In this document: positions 26,213 to 39,943 of the stretch, in pieces
Layout of the letters: each line of letters opens with the position of its first letter
Position numbering within the stretch: position 1 is the stretch's first letter
From: Gorsachius magnificus
Taxonomy: Eukaryota > Chordata > Aves > Pelecaniformes > Ardeidae
Reading direction: 5' to 3'
Assembly: GCA_034008185.1 (NCBI GenBank)
Contig: CM067083.1
Location: 118,008,837 to 118,072,836 of the forward strand
Length of the DNA: 64,000 nt
Made by a program: the position numbers and the translations under genes
Notes under the pieces: model-generated
The model's input: only the letters and a program-made list of their open reading frames with translations
What the model was told of the DNA's origin: nothing
Databases searched by the model: none

Positions 26213-26253
26213 ATGAAAGACATGGACAATATCAAAACTGTAAAGAAAGAATG
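26213..26253 (+). CDS. UBXN2A: UBXN2A coding exon 1
   Basis: The exon begins at 26,200 after acceptor cattag; ATG is at 26,213. It encodes [13 protein letters not shown] plus two bases of a Trp codon, and ends before donor GTAGGT. The product matches the conserved start of vertebrate UBXN2A. Only 13 nt of leader lie in this exon, so the rest of the 5'UTR is upstream. Confidence 0.92.
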
Positions 26254-29200
26254 GTAGGTACCAGTTCCCCCCTCCCCCTTTTTCCTCTTCCTTTCCTATT
26301 GCTGTTTGTGTGTCCTGTCATGACTTTTCAAACTTTATGTTAAATTTTAAAATTGTAGGTTTTTTTTCTGTATCCACCTGCTCCACATATACTGAAGTTT
26401 AAAAAAAAAAAAAAAATAGTATTTTTCACACACCTGGAATGTTTCCTAGATGCAAGAAGCCGTATAAATATTTTTATTTAAAATAGCAAAGTAGCCTTAC
26501 AAATTGCTAACTCCCTGTGCACCTCTGCATTTGTTATGTATGAAGGTATTTGGGTTTCCAAAGTTTTGGTTTCTGAAGTAAAGCATAGTGAATACCTAGA
26601 TTAATGCTTCAAGTTTGTTTTGTTCTATTAGGAAACTAAAATGGCGACAGCATGCTTTTGAAATTTCTTCTTTAATGTTGCTGAGTTTTTCTTTTGTTTG
26701 AAGATGTTAATCTGTAGGGATTCTTAGTGTTGCATGGATGCTCTGCAAACAATTCCTTTTTATGCAAATGTGTCTAATTACCATTCAAGTAAGCGTTACT
26801 GTTCTTGAATTCAATGCAGAGTTTTATGTAAAACTGGATATTTTTCAGGAGCTGGGATTTTTTTTTTTCTTAATTGCTTAAAATAGACTTTTCTGAATCT
26901 CCAATAGGAATAGCTCCTGCAATGTTTACCAAAAGCTGCATAATCCTCTTATTATGCAAAGAACCCAAACTGCAAGATAATCATTCATTCAGGTTGCATA
27001 TTTCTGCATTTTGATTGGTGAAAATCTAACAGAAACAGCTGTCACATATACAATGTTCTATCAAAAGATGTGCTTGATGCATCTTTTTTAATACTCTGGC
27101 AGTCTCCACGCTGTTGAAGTCATCTGTTGTATTTCTTCAGTGTGCTCAAGTGGTGCTGGGTCACTTGTTCTTGAGTTTCTCTACTGTACTTTCAGAGACA
27201 GTAATGGGGGTTCTGTGATGGTGCTGGCAGTGGGGAAGTTTGAGGGGGGAGTAAATCCTAGGGCAATTTTCTTGTATGTGGCTTTTAGAACTTACAGCAA
27301 AAGTCGTCACCCAGGTCTCTATCATGGAAATGCTTTAAGGAAGGCCTTTCATTGGTGCGCGGTTAAAGGTTTGATGGTCTGAATTAGAAGTACGAATCAT
27401 CTAACTTGCATTCTTTGCTCTGATACCAAGTTTAGAAGCTCTTCTATTGTCATTCTTTAACTTGTGCTTCTGAAGTGCAAATAGTAGCAGCTAGAGTTTT
27501 GTGAGAAGTTTCTAGAAAAGGCACAATGCAAAGTTGACCTGATGTTTTGTAACAACCAAGTAAGCTGGGTGCAGGGGAGCATGCCTTTTACACTTCTTGG
27601 TACTGAACTTCTAGGGTAACTGCTCATCTTCTAACGTGTTCTCTGAGGCATCTTTTTTACTTATATCTTTGTTCTGCAGGATGTGTAAATCAGGAACCGA
27701 TGGTCAGATTTTGAATGGTACAGAACAAAACCGTGACTACTTTGTAGATAACCTTTTTGAAGAAGCTCAGAAGGTTGGCGCTATATGTATGCCCCCAACT
27801 ACGGTCAAGACCCAGGTAGGCAGTGAAGAAAAAATATTCATGTTTGACATAATAGCACTCCAGGAGTACTGTGGAAAACAAATGCAAGAAGTCCAGCAGT
27901 CTTATCCAGTACATCTCTAAGTAAGCAAGCAAGCACAGAATTCAGACAGCAGTAGGAACAGTCTTCCATCTCTTAATCAACCAGGCCTATGCTTCCATGC
28001 TTCTGGCTCTTACTGTTTTATGGTGGGTTTAGTGTTGTTCTAGGACCTAGCGCTGGCATTGGCTAATGCACTTCTGTTTTATTAGTAAGGAGAGTAAGCT
28101 GATCATGAGGTGCAAGGAATGACAACTTCTACTACATAAGAAATTGTTTAAAGAGTTGCAGCCTTTTTATGCAAAGGCATAGCCCAATTTTTTTCATTTG
28201 CTCTCATTTGTATAGTTGTAGTAGTAGTGGGATGTTTAGTATGGGTTTGTATCTCAGTGATTCTGTCCTTTCATACTTTTCTGTTACTCCCTGAAGACTG
28301 GTAAGGGGCTGGAGAAAAGGCCATGCAGAACAAAGATGCCAAAGAGAAATTTGGAGTGGACATGGCTAGAAATTGCATTCATGGATCCCCAACTGAGCCT
28401 GGGAGAAAAGGGGTGTCATGAGCAAAACCTTAAATTGCAGTTCTGAGTGTTCTGTGGCAGCACTTCTGTCAGTGTCTAAATGGGAAGTTGTGGAGTAATT
28501 AGTCCATGTTAAACTTGCATAATGGCTCACTGTAGAGGAATCTTCCTGTGATGAGAACTCCTTCCATATGTATTGTTGCCATGAGACACAAGACTTTTTA
28601 AAGAAATCTAATCTTGCTGAGTGCTATATACCTTTTTGACAGATGACCCAACCAAAAGAAAAAGAATTTTATTCATCAGTTTGTGTATGCTGTGTATTTA
28701 TGTAGCAACCACCTTCTAAGAAGTCAAACTGTAAAAAAGGAAAAAAAAAAAAAAAGATAAAATTGTCAAGTACTATTGAGCCTAGTTCAAACTAATTTCC
28801 AGCCGAGGCGAATTCAGCATTTGTACATGCTTTATATACCTCACATGTGGCCAAGTATCTGTCAAGACAATGTTATTTCAGGGGTCAGACCTGGATGATG
28901 AAATGCTTCCTTAAATGTCATGGTGCATAAATGTGAAAACACAGTCCCAAATACATCTATGTTAAAGTTGGAGAGATTTTGGTGAACAGTGCGAAGGCTA
29001 CAAGTTGAAGTAGTGGATGTTCTCTGGCAAAGTTAATGAATTACTGAAAATTTATTTTTTTCATTCCCCTAACACCAAAGTTTTGAATATACCTAGGAGT
29101 TCCAGGGTAACTTAAATGTAGGACTCTATAAAAGTAATTTTTCTGATGCTTGCTGTGTTTCCTGAGTGAAAAGCTTCTGCATGCAGTATCTCAATGCCTT

Positions 29201-32200
29201 ACTTTCAGAATATCCTCCTGAATTATCAGAACAAGGCTTTACCCTAATAAGTCCCCAGCTGGACTATTCTGGTAGCTGGTGTTCTAACACCAGGCATGTG
29301 CTCTCAAATTAGCTCTTGAGGAGTTGCAGCTGGCTGGGATCTTCAGCTCTTTTTTTTGGTTTGGGTGGTTGTTTTTTTTTTTTTCCCCTGCTGAATTGAA
29401 AGAGTGTTCTTGACCTGGGAAAGCAAAGTGACTGGGGGGAGGTTTATTTCTAACCTGATTGATGCAAGATACTTAGAAATGTCACTTACCCCTTGCAGTT
29501 GCTCTGCCTGTTGGCACAGGGCCGAAACAGATTATAGTGAGCCTTATCTCAGTATTTTTAGTCCATGCAGTGGATGATTTACAATCATAGAGTCCTGTGG
29601 GTATATCAAGCTGGTTTTACATCAGTGTTATTAATGACAATTGTTCTTACTTTATAGGTTGATGTAATCATTAAACTTTGGAAAAATGGGTTTACAGTAA
29701 ATGATGGCGAACTTAGGAGCTACTGTGATGTTGCAAACCAGCAGTTCTTGGACTCCATTAAAAAAGGGTGAGTTTTGTGTTCTTAATCAGCCTGAGATAA
29801 TGTGTTTTGGATAGCACTTACTTAAATTTTTACATAGCTGCTTGGCTTTGGGTTTTACTGTAGGAGCGTAGGCTACTACCTGTCTCAGTTCCTGCAGTGC
29901 TAATGGCTGTTTTAAACATCAACAAGTTTAATATAGCTTTCAACTGCGGTAGTCGTACAGTTGCTGATGAAATAGATAAAAGGGAGTGTTGGGGGGGGCA
30001 CAGCAGGTGCAGAATGAAATAAAGAATAGATCAGAATGCCCAGTAAGAGCTACTGATCAAATGGTACTTTGACTAATGAACTCAGTGCACAAGTGGTTGA
30101 GCATTTCTGGTTTTATGGTCTTTGTTTTCTTTTTGTTGATGAAAAGCCTTAAATGGGCACAGTTGCTCCATGTAATATCAAGAAACTGATCAGTCTTAAA
30201 TTTCAGATGGTTTTCGTAGTACAAACTTGCTATTTCAGTCACTTGTGTGTATATAGCAATCTTACCTTTATCTCCCTGGTAAAAGTTAGCATGCTATCCT
30301 GATTTCTGCTAGTGTTTGCAGTGTTGCTTTAAAAAAATAGATTGAACATACAAACCAATGTAATTTTGAGCCTCTAATTTGTAGTCTGTTTCCTCACCCC
30401 TTACAAATTGAGAGGAGAATATAATTTTATTGAGAATATAATTTAATAACTCCTTTTCAAGTATGTGAAATTACGAAGCCATTGTATTTTTGTCTTTTCC
30501 ATACTTTGCTAGCCCATAAAAAAATACTAATTTTACACTATATTTCTCCTCTATGGCTGTCACCTGTGTTAGTTGTAATAGCATTTAACTGCACTGTTTA
30601 AATGCCTTTGCTTTGTGTGTATGCATCAAAAGTTTGCCACCTTTCTTCTACCGTTTGCTTGTGTAGATGCTAATTACAAGATGGTTCCTGCATAATCGTT
30701 GCTGGTAGAGAAGCACTTAGTACAGCCCCTGTGCCAGCTGAGCCCCACCATCTGAAAACATAGTATCTGCATCAGGGCTCATAGACAAAGGCATTGTTGT
30801 GTTCTGCTTAATGCAAATAAATATTACCAAGGTGATGTTACTGTACTAAAGAGTGCAGCTATTTGTGATGATCTATTTTTTAAAAGCTGAGATTTGTGTT
30901 TATTTGTAGTTAAACACATCGTGTCTAAATGCAATTCTTTCTCTTTAAAAGCCAATTGTGTTTTTTCTTCTTGTTTTACTATGGGGATAAAATCATATTT
31001 TGCAGCAATATATGGCAATACTGAACTTCCTACACATCATGTGCTTTGGAGTGGTAACTGCTGAGTAAATTTGAATATCATTCAAGAACTTGTATGATGT
31101 TGAGGGTTTTTATTGTTAATTTTCTAGTTAATTTGTACTTCAGGAACTTGAAGTTGTTTGTATGTCATGCACTTAACTCTTAGTAAATACTTCTGAAGTG
31201 GGTTTTTTTAAAAGCATCATCCTTGAAAGGATAAACATAGAACAGGTGTTAATCATTAATCTATTTAGTATACTGAAAATAGTACAGTACCTTTTCTGAC
31301 ATGTTGGGTTTGTTTTTTTTAAGGGAACTGCCTTTTGAGCTACGAAAAGTTTTTGATAAGGAGGAGGTAGATGTGAAAGTGGAAGATAAAAAAGATAAGG
31401 TGTATTTGTCATCGAAAAAGCCAATGTTTCATCCCTTTTCTGGACATGGTTACAGATTAGGAAGGTGAGTAGTCTGATGTGACTATGATTGAGTAGCTGA
31501 AGGGAACTATACTTATGGTAAAGGATCTCATAATTCAGGTTGGAAGTGACCTCTGGAGTTCTCTAATCCAAGCTCCTGCTCAAAGCAGGGTCAGCTGTGG
31601 GGACGGATGAGGTTGCTCAGGCTTTTATCCAATTGGGCCTTGAAATCCTGCAAGACTGGAAGCTGTGCAGCCTGCTTCAGTGCTGGACTGTCCTCATGGG
31701 AAAGAAATTTTTCTTTATATCTGGTTTCAGTGTCTCAACAATTTACATCCACCATGAAGAATCTGGTTCCGTCTTCCTGATGACCTCCTGTGGGCCCTGG
31801 CAGGCTGCTGTTAGGTGTGTGTCCCCCCCGACACCATCTATTTCACAGGCTGAAGAAGGCCCCTCTCCTCAGAAGGCGAATGCTCCAGCCTGCGGCCATC
31901 TTGGTGGCTCTCAGTGGAATTTGCTCCAGTTCATTGACATCTTTCTTTTATTTTGGGTACCGAATCCAAATGCAGTGTTTAGGTATGTCTAATGAGTGCT
32001 GCATGGAAGATAAGCTCCCACAATCTACTGGCTGTGTTCTGTTCATGCAGCCAGGGTGCTGTTGGCTTTCTTTGTTCAAGGTCTCGGTATTAGCAGAACT
32101 GTTTCCAGCTGAAAGGCTGTCACTCTTCTATTCTGTGATTTAAGAGAAAGGAATCTCTTTTAAAGCTGTATGTGCATTACTTTGTGGGCGAAGAGGGGAG

Positions 32201-35200
32201 TATGGCAGTCCCATAAAGGGAACTGAAGAAGTAAGAGGTTCTTTTGCAGTCTCTTAAAATTCCTCAGTATTTAACCATGCCTTTATTGCAGTAAGACATT
32301 TTAGTGGTTTACAGTGATCCTCTTTCCTTTATTCTGTGACTCTCTTGTAGGTTGGAGAGTGTCAGCCACTAATGCCAATGCTAAAACTGGACTTGATTTA
32401 TACACAAACGGTACTGTATTTTGAAAGGTTATTGTAGAGGGGCAGGCCTGGAGCTCATGTATTTGATCCCTGTGGCTTTTGCTTCCTCCAGCCAAATGAT
32501 CTGCTTCACATATCCCTGTTGTGTAAGACTTACATGCCTATAAAAGCAGACTTCGGCCTAGGGAATACAACACATTCAAGTGATCAGGAGCCTACAGGAA
32601 GCCTTCACAGGTGGGACTGCTTAGTCACCTGCCAACTGGAGTTAGTAGACTATGGTGAAATCTTAAGTTTGTTTTGATTAAGTGGAAAGGGCTTGCTGCT
32701 AAGGCCCAGTGCTTGTGCTGAGGGAAAGTGTGGTCTGGGTAGGAAGGGATGAGGCAGGGGAAGAAGATAATAATGTGCAGAGTGAGAGACTGATAACAGT
32801 AAAGGATGAGTGGTTCCAGGCTGCCTCAGAGAAGCATTTGTTCTATCAGTTTCATCTGCTTCTGTAGCACAGGCCATTCAGTTGCTACATGCTTGAGTAG
32901 ATATCGTCAATAGGGAAAATCTTCCCTTGAGAGATGGATGAGATGCTGTAAGACTTGCTTTTGGTAGCACTGAAATCCTGAGCAAATGAGGGTCAAGAAC
33001 TTAACCTTATTTTATCTACAAGTAAACTGTATATAGCAGAAGCAAAAAGATCTTCAGTAGGCTGGGTTTCTACTGCTAACCAGTGCTAAATGGGAAGTTG
33101 TTCAGTTGCTTGTCATGCTCTGTGACAGAATCGTTTAGGTTGGAAAAGACCTTTAAGATCATCAAGTCCAACTGTTAACCTAACCCTGCCATCCCACCAC
33201 TAAACCATGTCCCTAAGCACCTCGTCTGCCCGGCTTTTAAATACCTCCAGGGATGGGGACTCAACCACCTCCCTGGGCAGCCCATTCCAGTGCCTGACAA
33301 CACTTCCAGGGAAGAAATTTTTCCTAATATCCAATCTAAACCTCCCGTGGTGCAACTTGAGGCCATTTCCTCTTGTCCTATCACTTGTTACTTGGGAGAA
33401 GAGACCAACACCCACCTCACTACAGCCTCCTTTCAGGCAGTTGTAGACAGCGATAAAGTCTCCCCTCAGCCTCCTCCCGGCTAAACAACCCCAGTTCCCT
33501 CAGCCGCTCCTCATAAGACTTGTGCTCCAGACCCCTCACCAGCTTTGTTACCCTTCTCTGGACACGCTCCAGCTCCTCAATGTCCTTCTTGTAGTAAGGG
33601 GCCCAAAACTGAACACAGCTTTCAAGGTGCGGCATCACCAATGCCAAGTACAGGGAGATAATCGCCTCCCTCATCCTGCTGGCCACACTATTCCTGATAC
33701 AAGCCAGGATGCTGTTGGCCCTCTTGGCCTCCTGGGCACACTTCTGGCTCATATTCAGCCGGCTGCTGACCAATGCCCCCAGGCCCTTTTCTCCTGGGCA
33801 GCTTTCCAGCCACTCTTCCCCAAGCCTGTAGCGTTGCAAGGGGATGTTGTGATCCAAGTGCAGGACCCAGCACTGAGCCTTGTTAAACCTCATACAATTG
33901 GCCTGGGCCCATGGATCCAACCCATCCAGATCCCTCCACAGAGCCTTCCTACCCTCCAGCAGATCAACACTCCTGCCCAACTTGGTGTCATCTGCAAACT
34001 TATTGAGGGTACCTCAGCATGCCTACAGCAAGTTATGATCTTGTTTTCCAATAGGCGAGTTAGGTTCTGGGAAAATGATATTCTGTGAATTCTGGTTGAC
34101 TGATCTTGTACACTGAGACATCCTACAACTTGCTTAGCATTTTTTTTTCTTTCTGGAATACAGAAAATGCCTTTTTTTGTCTTACTCTTGCTAGTCTATT
34201 CAGTGCTAGGCTATCGGAGCCTTTTTCTGTAAAGATGAGTAAATATTTTTGCTGATGTTGGAAATATAAGCCGTAAGTTCTTTTACTCCATAAACTAGTG
34301 CTCACTTCCTGATGTTAAAAAAATGTCCATTGCGTGCCTATGCTACTCTTTCAGCAGAAAAGCTGTGGGGAAATAGTAGCGCTGAATGAGATCTGTAACA
34401 AGTTTTAATCTATAGAACTCCCTTTCCACAGTTGCATTTGTGTGCTTAATCAGAAACAAGAGACAAATGGCTGAACAGTTTACTTCAGCTTACGACCTAG
34501 CTAAACTTCTGCTTGTCAAATAAACTTTTTTTTAATAGATTTTCTGCCAGTGTTCCCAGATGGATGGATTATGTGGTGGATGAACCATGAATCTCTCTGT
34601 TGACTGGCTCATTTTGTTGGAGGAAAAATGGAGGAACTAGAAATTATATGTATGTTGTGATGGCTCAGATGAGTTTGATCCTCTCCCTTTTTGTTGTACA
34701 GGAGAAACAAATGAGACTTATCAGACTTTTCCAATATACCTTATGACCCTATATAACTAATGGGTATATTCTGTTTTATCTGCCACCATTCAGCTGCATT
34801 TAATAGTTTGGGACTATAACAAGATTTGCAACCACACTTTTCTATTAAGCTTATCAATGCATTTTAAAGGCTGCCTCAGAAGCATGTTAATTAAACTGTT
34901 GACTGAAATCCCTTGCAGCAAAGTGGGCTTGCTCTGTAACCTTATTAGGGTAAAACATCATGTGTCAAGCTTCTTAAGCATTAGTCAGGGTAAGGCATGG
35001 TACCTAACTCTTGGGCTTTTTCTTTTCAGAAAATTGACAGGAGACTCTTCTGTCTCTTCGATCTTTAGTTTATATCTTCTTTTGATAATCTTGTAAAAGG
35101 AATAAGCCTTTAAAAGGGGTGCTAGTGCTTTGATCTCAGGCTAATAAGAGACTTAGATTCTTGGTTTGTGGCTTTAGTCAAAGCTCCCGCCACTAGATGG

Positions 35201-38200
35201 CTTTATCTGTCAGTTCTACAAGAGCAAAGTTATTAAGTATAGAAATGCTGTATAGATCTTCTGACTTTCTTTTGCAGCTTAGCTTAACATGTTGGCTTCA
35301 GTTTCACATGTACTTGCTGTTGAAAGAATCATCTCTAGTGCCTACCGCAAATTCTGAGATGTGACCATGAGGGAAGTTGGTTGGAAAATTACACCAAAAT
35401 CTGTATCCAGTTGAGACAGTTGTCTGAACTACAACTGTGACCACTGGGCTAAAATGTAGTTCAGCCCGGGATAAACCAGATGCCTGGCAGCTGCGTGGTT
35501 GGCTACCTCCCCAGCCTCCACTGTACTGGAGACAGCTAGCTCACACAGGAGTGCTTATACTTCAGTGTCTGAGCCTGGAACTGAACGCCACTGATGAAGT
35601 AGACAGCAAAAGCTGATCATTGCTGGACTGAAGTACGACTTTGAACTTTTTTTTTTTTGCTCTGCTCCTAAGACTGTTTAATATTATCTTGCTGGTGCCC
35701 AAGATGTTTTTCCCAGATCTGGACAGCAATAAGGGTTTGATTTTTCTACTGAGGTCAAGCATGAACAGAAGCTGGGTGTGAGATAAGTAAATCAGTACAG
35801 GCAGGTGGGTGATAGTAAGTCACCTGTACTTGGAGTACCAGAATGTTTTACAGATGTGCCTCTTGGAATCTGTTGGTGCCAAGTTCTTGTGCCCCAGCTG
35901 ATTTCTGTGTAATACAAAAAGGTCAGTTCTGTGCCTCTCATCTGCCTTCAGTTGCAGTGAACATCTCTTATCACTCATTCGGGAACAAGATTCCTTGATT
36001 CTCATTCTTTTTGCAGAGTTTCAATGGAAGAAATAAAAAGTGCCTCTACTGGCTTATAGCCTAGAAGTTAGGGCACTTAACTAGGCAGTGGGTGATAAAA
36101 GTTTTTGAAATACCTCAGGCTGAGAAGGACTTGAGCCCAAGGCTCTAACTTAATTAGCCTAAATACATTAAGTCATTAGCCATCTTTGTTTTAATAATAA
36201 ATTGGCTGTGACTTTTCTGGTTTACGATCAAACTAAGACAGGTACAAGAATGTAAGGATGCAAGGATGGGGTTTGTCCACCAGCAGATGTAGTATTGTTA
36301 AGACTTATTCTACGGCCACTAGTTACCGACTTCTCTCTCAAGAAACAGTAACTCATCAATTTTCTGTGCAAAGAGAAGGCTTTTCCACAAACCACCATGA
36401 AGTGTTCATGTAGCCAGTGACCACAGCTGAGCTCAGGGAAGAAATGGTAACTCCTTCAATCACCACTATTGTTTTGCAAGCAAACATCTGGTTATACTCA
36501 CATGAGCTGAGGATGTGCCCATTGGATCAGGCCTTATGATGACTTAAACAGTGCATGCTGAACAAGCTTAGTCCTGAAAGAAGCACTAAGCCCTAGAAAT
36601 TTCTTCAGAATAAAAATTTTGGCAGTATTTTTTTTTTTTCTTAAGACCACACTTGGACTGAGGTCCCTGTATTCTGTCAAGTAATTTTATGGATCTCTGC
36701 CCTTATCATAGGGTCAGCTGTCAAAAGTGCCTTGGAAACAAACAAAATCCAAGTGCTGTGTGCATCAGCCTGGATTTTCACATTAAGTCAATTTCTGTGA
36801 TAGATGAGTAATGCTTCTAAGCTGAAATAGATGATGCTGGGGTCTAAATCAAGGCTAACAACATTCAGTTAAATTGAATTACTGTAATCACATTATGGTG
36901 AAAATTAACATTGAGTATGCAAATTTGATACTCAAACGCCTTAAAGTTTCACCTGTGTGATTAGAGTACAAAAAATGTACAAAGAATCTTTGGACTGTTT
37001 CATCTCTTGTGTATTCATGGTTAATCCTTTGATATTTAAGTTCCCTTCCATCTTGTAAAAATGTTTAACACGAGAAAACTGAAATTCCTTAGCATGTTGA
37101 AGTCTTCAAGGGAAGGTATTGGCATACTGTTAAAAAAAAAAAAAAAAAAGCAGCTGACATGTCAGTATTCCTATATTTGTTAAAAAAAGTCATCAGTACA
37201 CCCTGATACAGGGCAGAAAGCTCCAGAAGCAGAGGTCTGGAGGGAGGTTCAAGCTTACGTGTGCGCACAGCAGGCATAACCTTGTATGGCTTTTCTTTTC
37301 AGTGCTACTCCAAGGATAATCTCTAAAGTAAAAGATGATCATCAAGGACCTGACAACAAAAGACACCTGCCTTTAGTACCCTTAAATGATTTGGAGCCTA
37401 TCACTAACATCCAGATCTGGTTAGCTGATGGAGAAAGGATAATTCAGAAATTCAATGTTTCTCACAGGTAAAGTTTATTTTAGCACTGTCATATGTCTTT
37501 GCATCTGAACTATTTATCCTATGCCTGTACGTGTGATGTCTCTCATTTCTCTGAATAATCTACATCCTCAGTTCACTTAATATTGGACTGCTGTTCAGCT
37601 GTATCTAGAAAACCTCCTTTTAAATTTTGAGAAATCTTCTAGCTGACAAGAGAGGAGCAAAAGAGGAATGTGAACTGATGTTAATAGTGAGCACATAACG
37701 GAGCATAAATGAAAATCTGAGAAAACTGTAGGAGTTCTTTGTAGGTTAGTGGAAGTTAAGGTGTATGTATTGCTCATTACTAGAGGAAATGGCTTTTAAG
37801 ATGACAGATCTCTCACAAAATTACTACATCTGGAGCAAATTGCTTGGTAAAAAGCCTGCTAGTCATTGGGCACAGACAGCACCACAGCTGGGAGGTGGAG
37901 GATGTGACTTGAGGAGTTGAGCCAGAGAAACCTCTAGGGAGGGCCAGAGTCAGTGCACTAGGCAGGGGCGGTTTGTCACCTGCATGTGAACATGGACTGA
38001 ATAGAATGCATCCAATGTGTTTAATTCTTAATTAGTAAAATTTCTGGTTCCCGACGAGGCTTATAAATGGGGATAACATCAGAAGGTGTCAGCACAGCAC
38101 ATGTATGCAGGAGCTTTCAGAAAGTAGGATTAACTGCTTAACGTTAAATTGTAGAACTACTGTCTCTAGAGACCTTTCTCAAATTTGTAATTTGAGAAAT

Positions 38201-39902
38201 TACTCCAGTACTGTACAGTCACATGATATGGGAAGGATATGTTGACTGTGCTTCTCTGTGAAGCAGTTTAAAGTGATCATAGATTTAATACAACCCAGGC
38301 TGCTGTCAGGATAAACTGTATGTCTTTGTGGCTGGTCAGAAGAAAAGCTCAGCAGCTGAAGGTTAATGACTGTAACTTTTTCTTTAACTTGTACTAATTT
38401 ATTACTGTTAGTGGCCTAAGGTGTGAACTGAAACACTGTTGTGATGTACTGCTGAGGGGTCAATTGCTATTTTAATTATAAATCCTTCACTGGAGAGCTT
38501 AATATCTTAATTATTCCAGGTTTCACACATTTAAGTGTATTTAGAAGCTTTTTGTCTTCATGGTAAATAGCAGCTTGAACAGCTGCTAAGTGCTTTTGGA
38601 GGGCAAAAAAAAAGTCTGCGATACGTTTAACAGCCTTACTGATGTGATGCTCTTTTTGAAGTAATTTGCAATAAATACTCCATCGTAACATACGCTCTTG
38701 CCGCAGGACCAGCGTGTTTGTGCTGTATACAGTATTTGTGTATGACCTAATAAGAAACAGGGGAAAACCCTTTTAGAGGATATATATCCTTAAGCATTAT
38801 GATTGTATGTAGAATGCTCCTTTCAGTGGAGAAGCAGAAAACAGTCAACTATTTGTTAATTAAACTACAGGTAAATAACCCGTAGCCTATATATTGCAGT
38901 GCCTGGGTAAACTGATGACTTTGACCCTTTTGCAGACAGAATGTGTACGCGCCACAGTAACTACTACTCTAGAAATTACTTGATTACTGATGGAAGACTG
39001 AAGTTACAGCATTGGAGCAACAGTTGCTGTAATACTGCGGTATGGGGAATCAAGGAGAGCTAGCAGAGCAGTGCTGTAGGAATAGCACACGTACCTATGT
39101 CTTGAATCAAGTTGTGTCCCTTCTTGAGTAGTTGCTAAGTTAGTGTGACCCTGCAGCGTTGGGTACGGAGCCTGGAAAGGAACTTGTTCATCCTGAAGCA
39201 GATAGTTGGTGGCTAATTGCCTGAGTTGCTCTTGGGACCCAATGAACTTCAATATAATGCATGTAGACACCTGTAAATATCCAACAAAAACTTTATTCCT
39301 GCTTGAGGTTTCTCAGGCTCTAGGCTTATAAGATCAAGCACTGTCTCTTAATTGAGGGGTGTGTGCACAGGAATTAGATACTGGCTATATCTGTCCTAGT
39401 GAGAATGGCTAAGGCATGAAAACTTGGTCATCTGTGCTGCTAAACTCTTAGGATGGCTTTCCCCCAAGCCATCTAGGACTTTCTCAAACAATATCTAGGC
39501 TTGATTCAGATGTTAGCTCAGGTCACAGGCCATTCCCAGGAGGCAGTACACCCCATGGGCTACCCTGTGCGTGGGGGACAGGGAGGATGAGTGTAACAGT
39601 TTGCTGGTAGCCAGAGTCTACCAATTGGCCTCAGGATCAGAGAATGGGCATTGACACTGTTTGTTTTACTGGTATAGATGTATCCAGTCTTCTTAATTTT
39701 CTAATTAAATTGGTCAGTCCTGGTTTCTTCCACAGCAAAACCCCTCTGTCTTGCTCACTTGTTGCAAGATTCTTCACACCTTAACAGGCAGCTTGAATCT
39801 GTAATGAATTCACTGCTGCACCGGCTTCGGTAGAAGGAGAATAAATTTAGACCTAGTTATTAACCCATAAGCTATCCAGACAATTTTTGCAAACCCCTTT
39901 TC

Positions 39903-39943
<41 letters not shown>

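Larger units (their letters stand above)
34011..37302 (+). other. UBXN2A: UBXN2A intron 4, distal part
   Basis: Intronic DNA with two probable ancient repeat remnants (35.43 and 36.04 kb), an A run at 37,133-37,149, and no recognisable exon. Confidence 0.5.

Noticed and set aside
27816..27920. Continuation of the UBXN2A exon frame beyond the donor at 27,816
   Set aside because: Homology stops exactly at the donor and resumes in the exon at 29,658; the extra codons are intronic.
33420..33980. 186-codon minus-strand frame
   Set aside because: It is the C-terminal part of CR1 reverse transcriptase in a truncated, frameshifted element, not a host gene.
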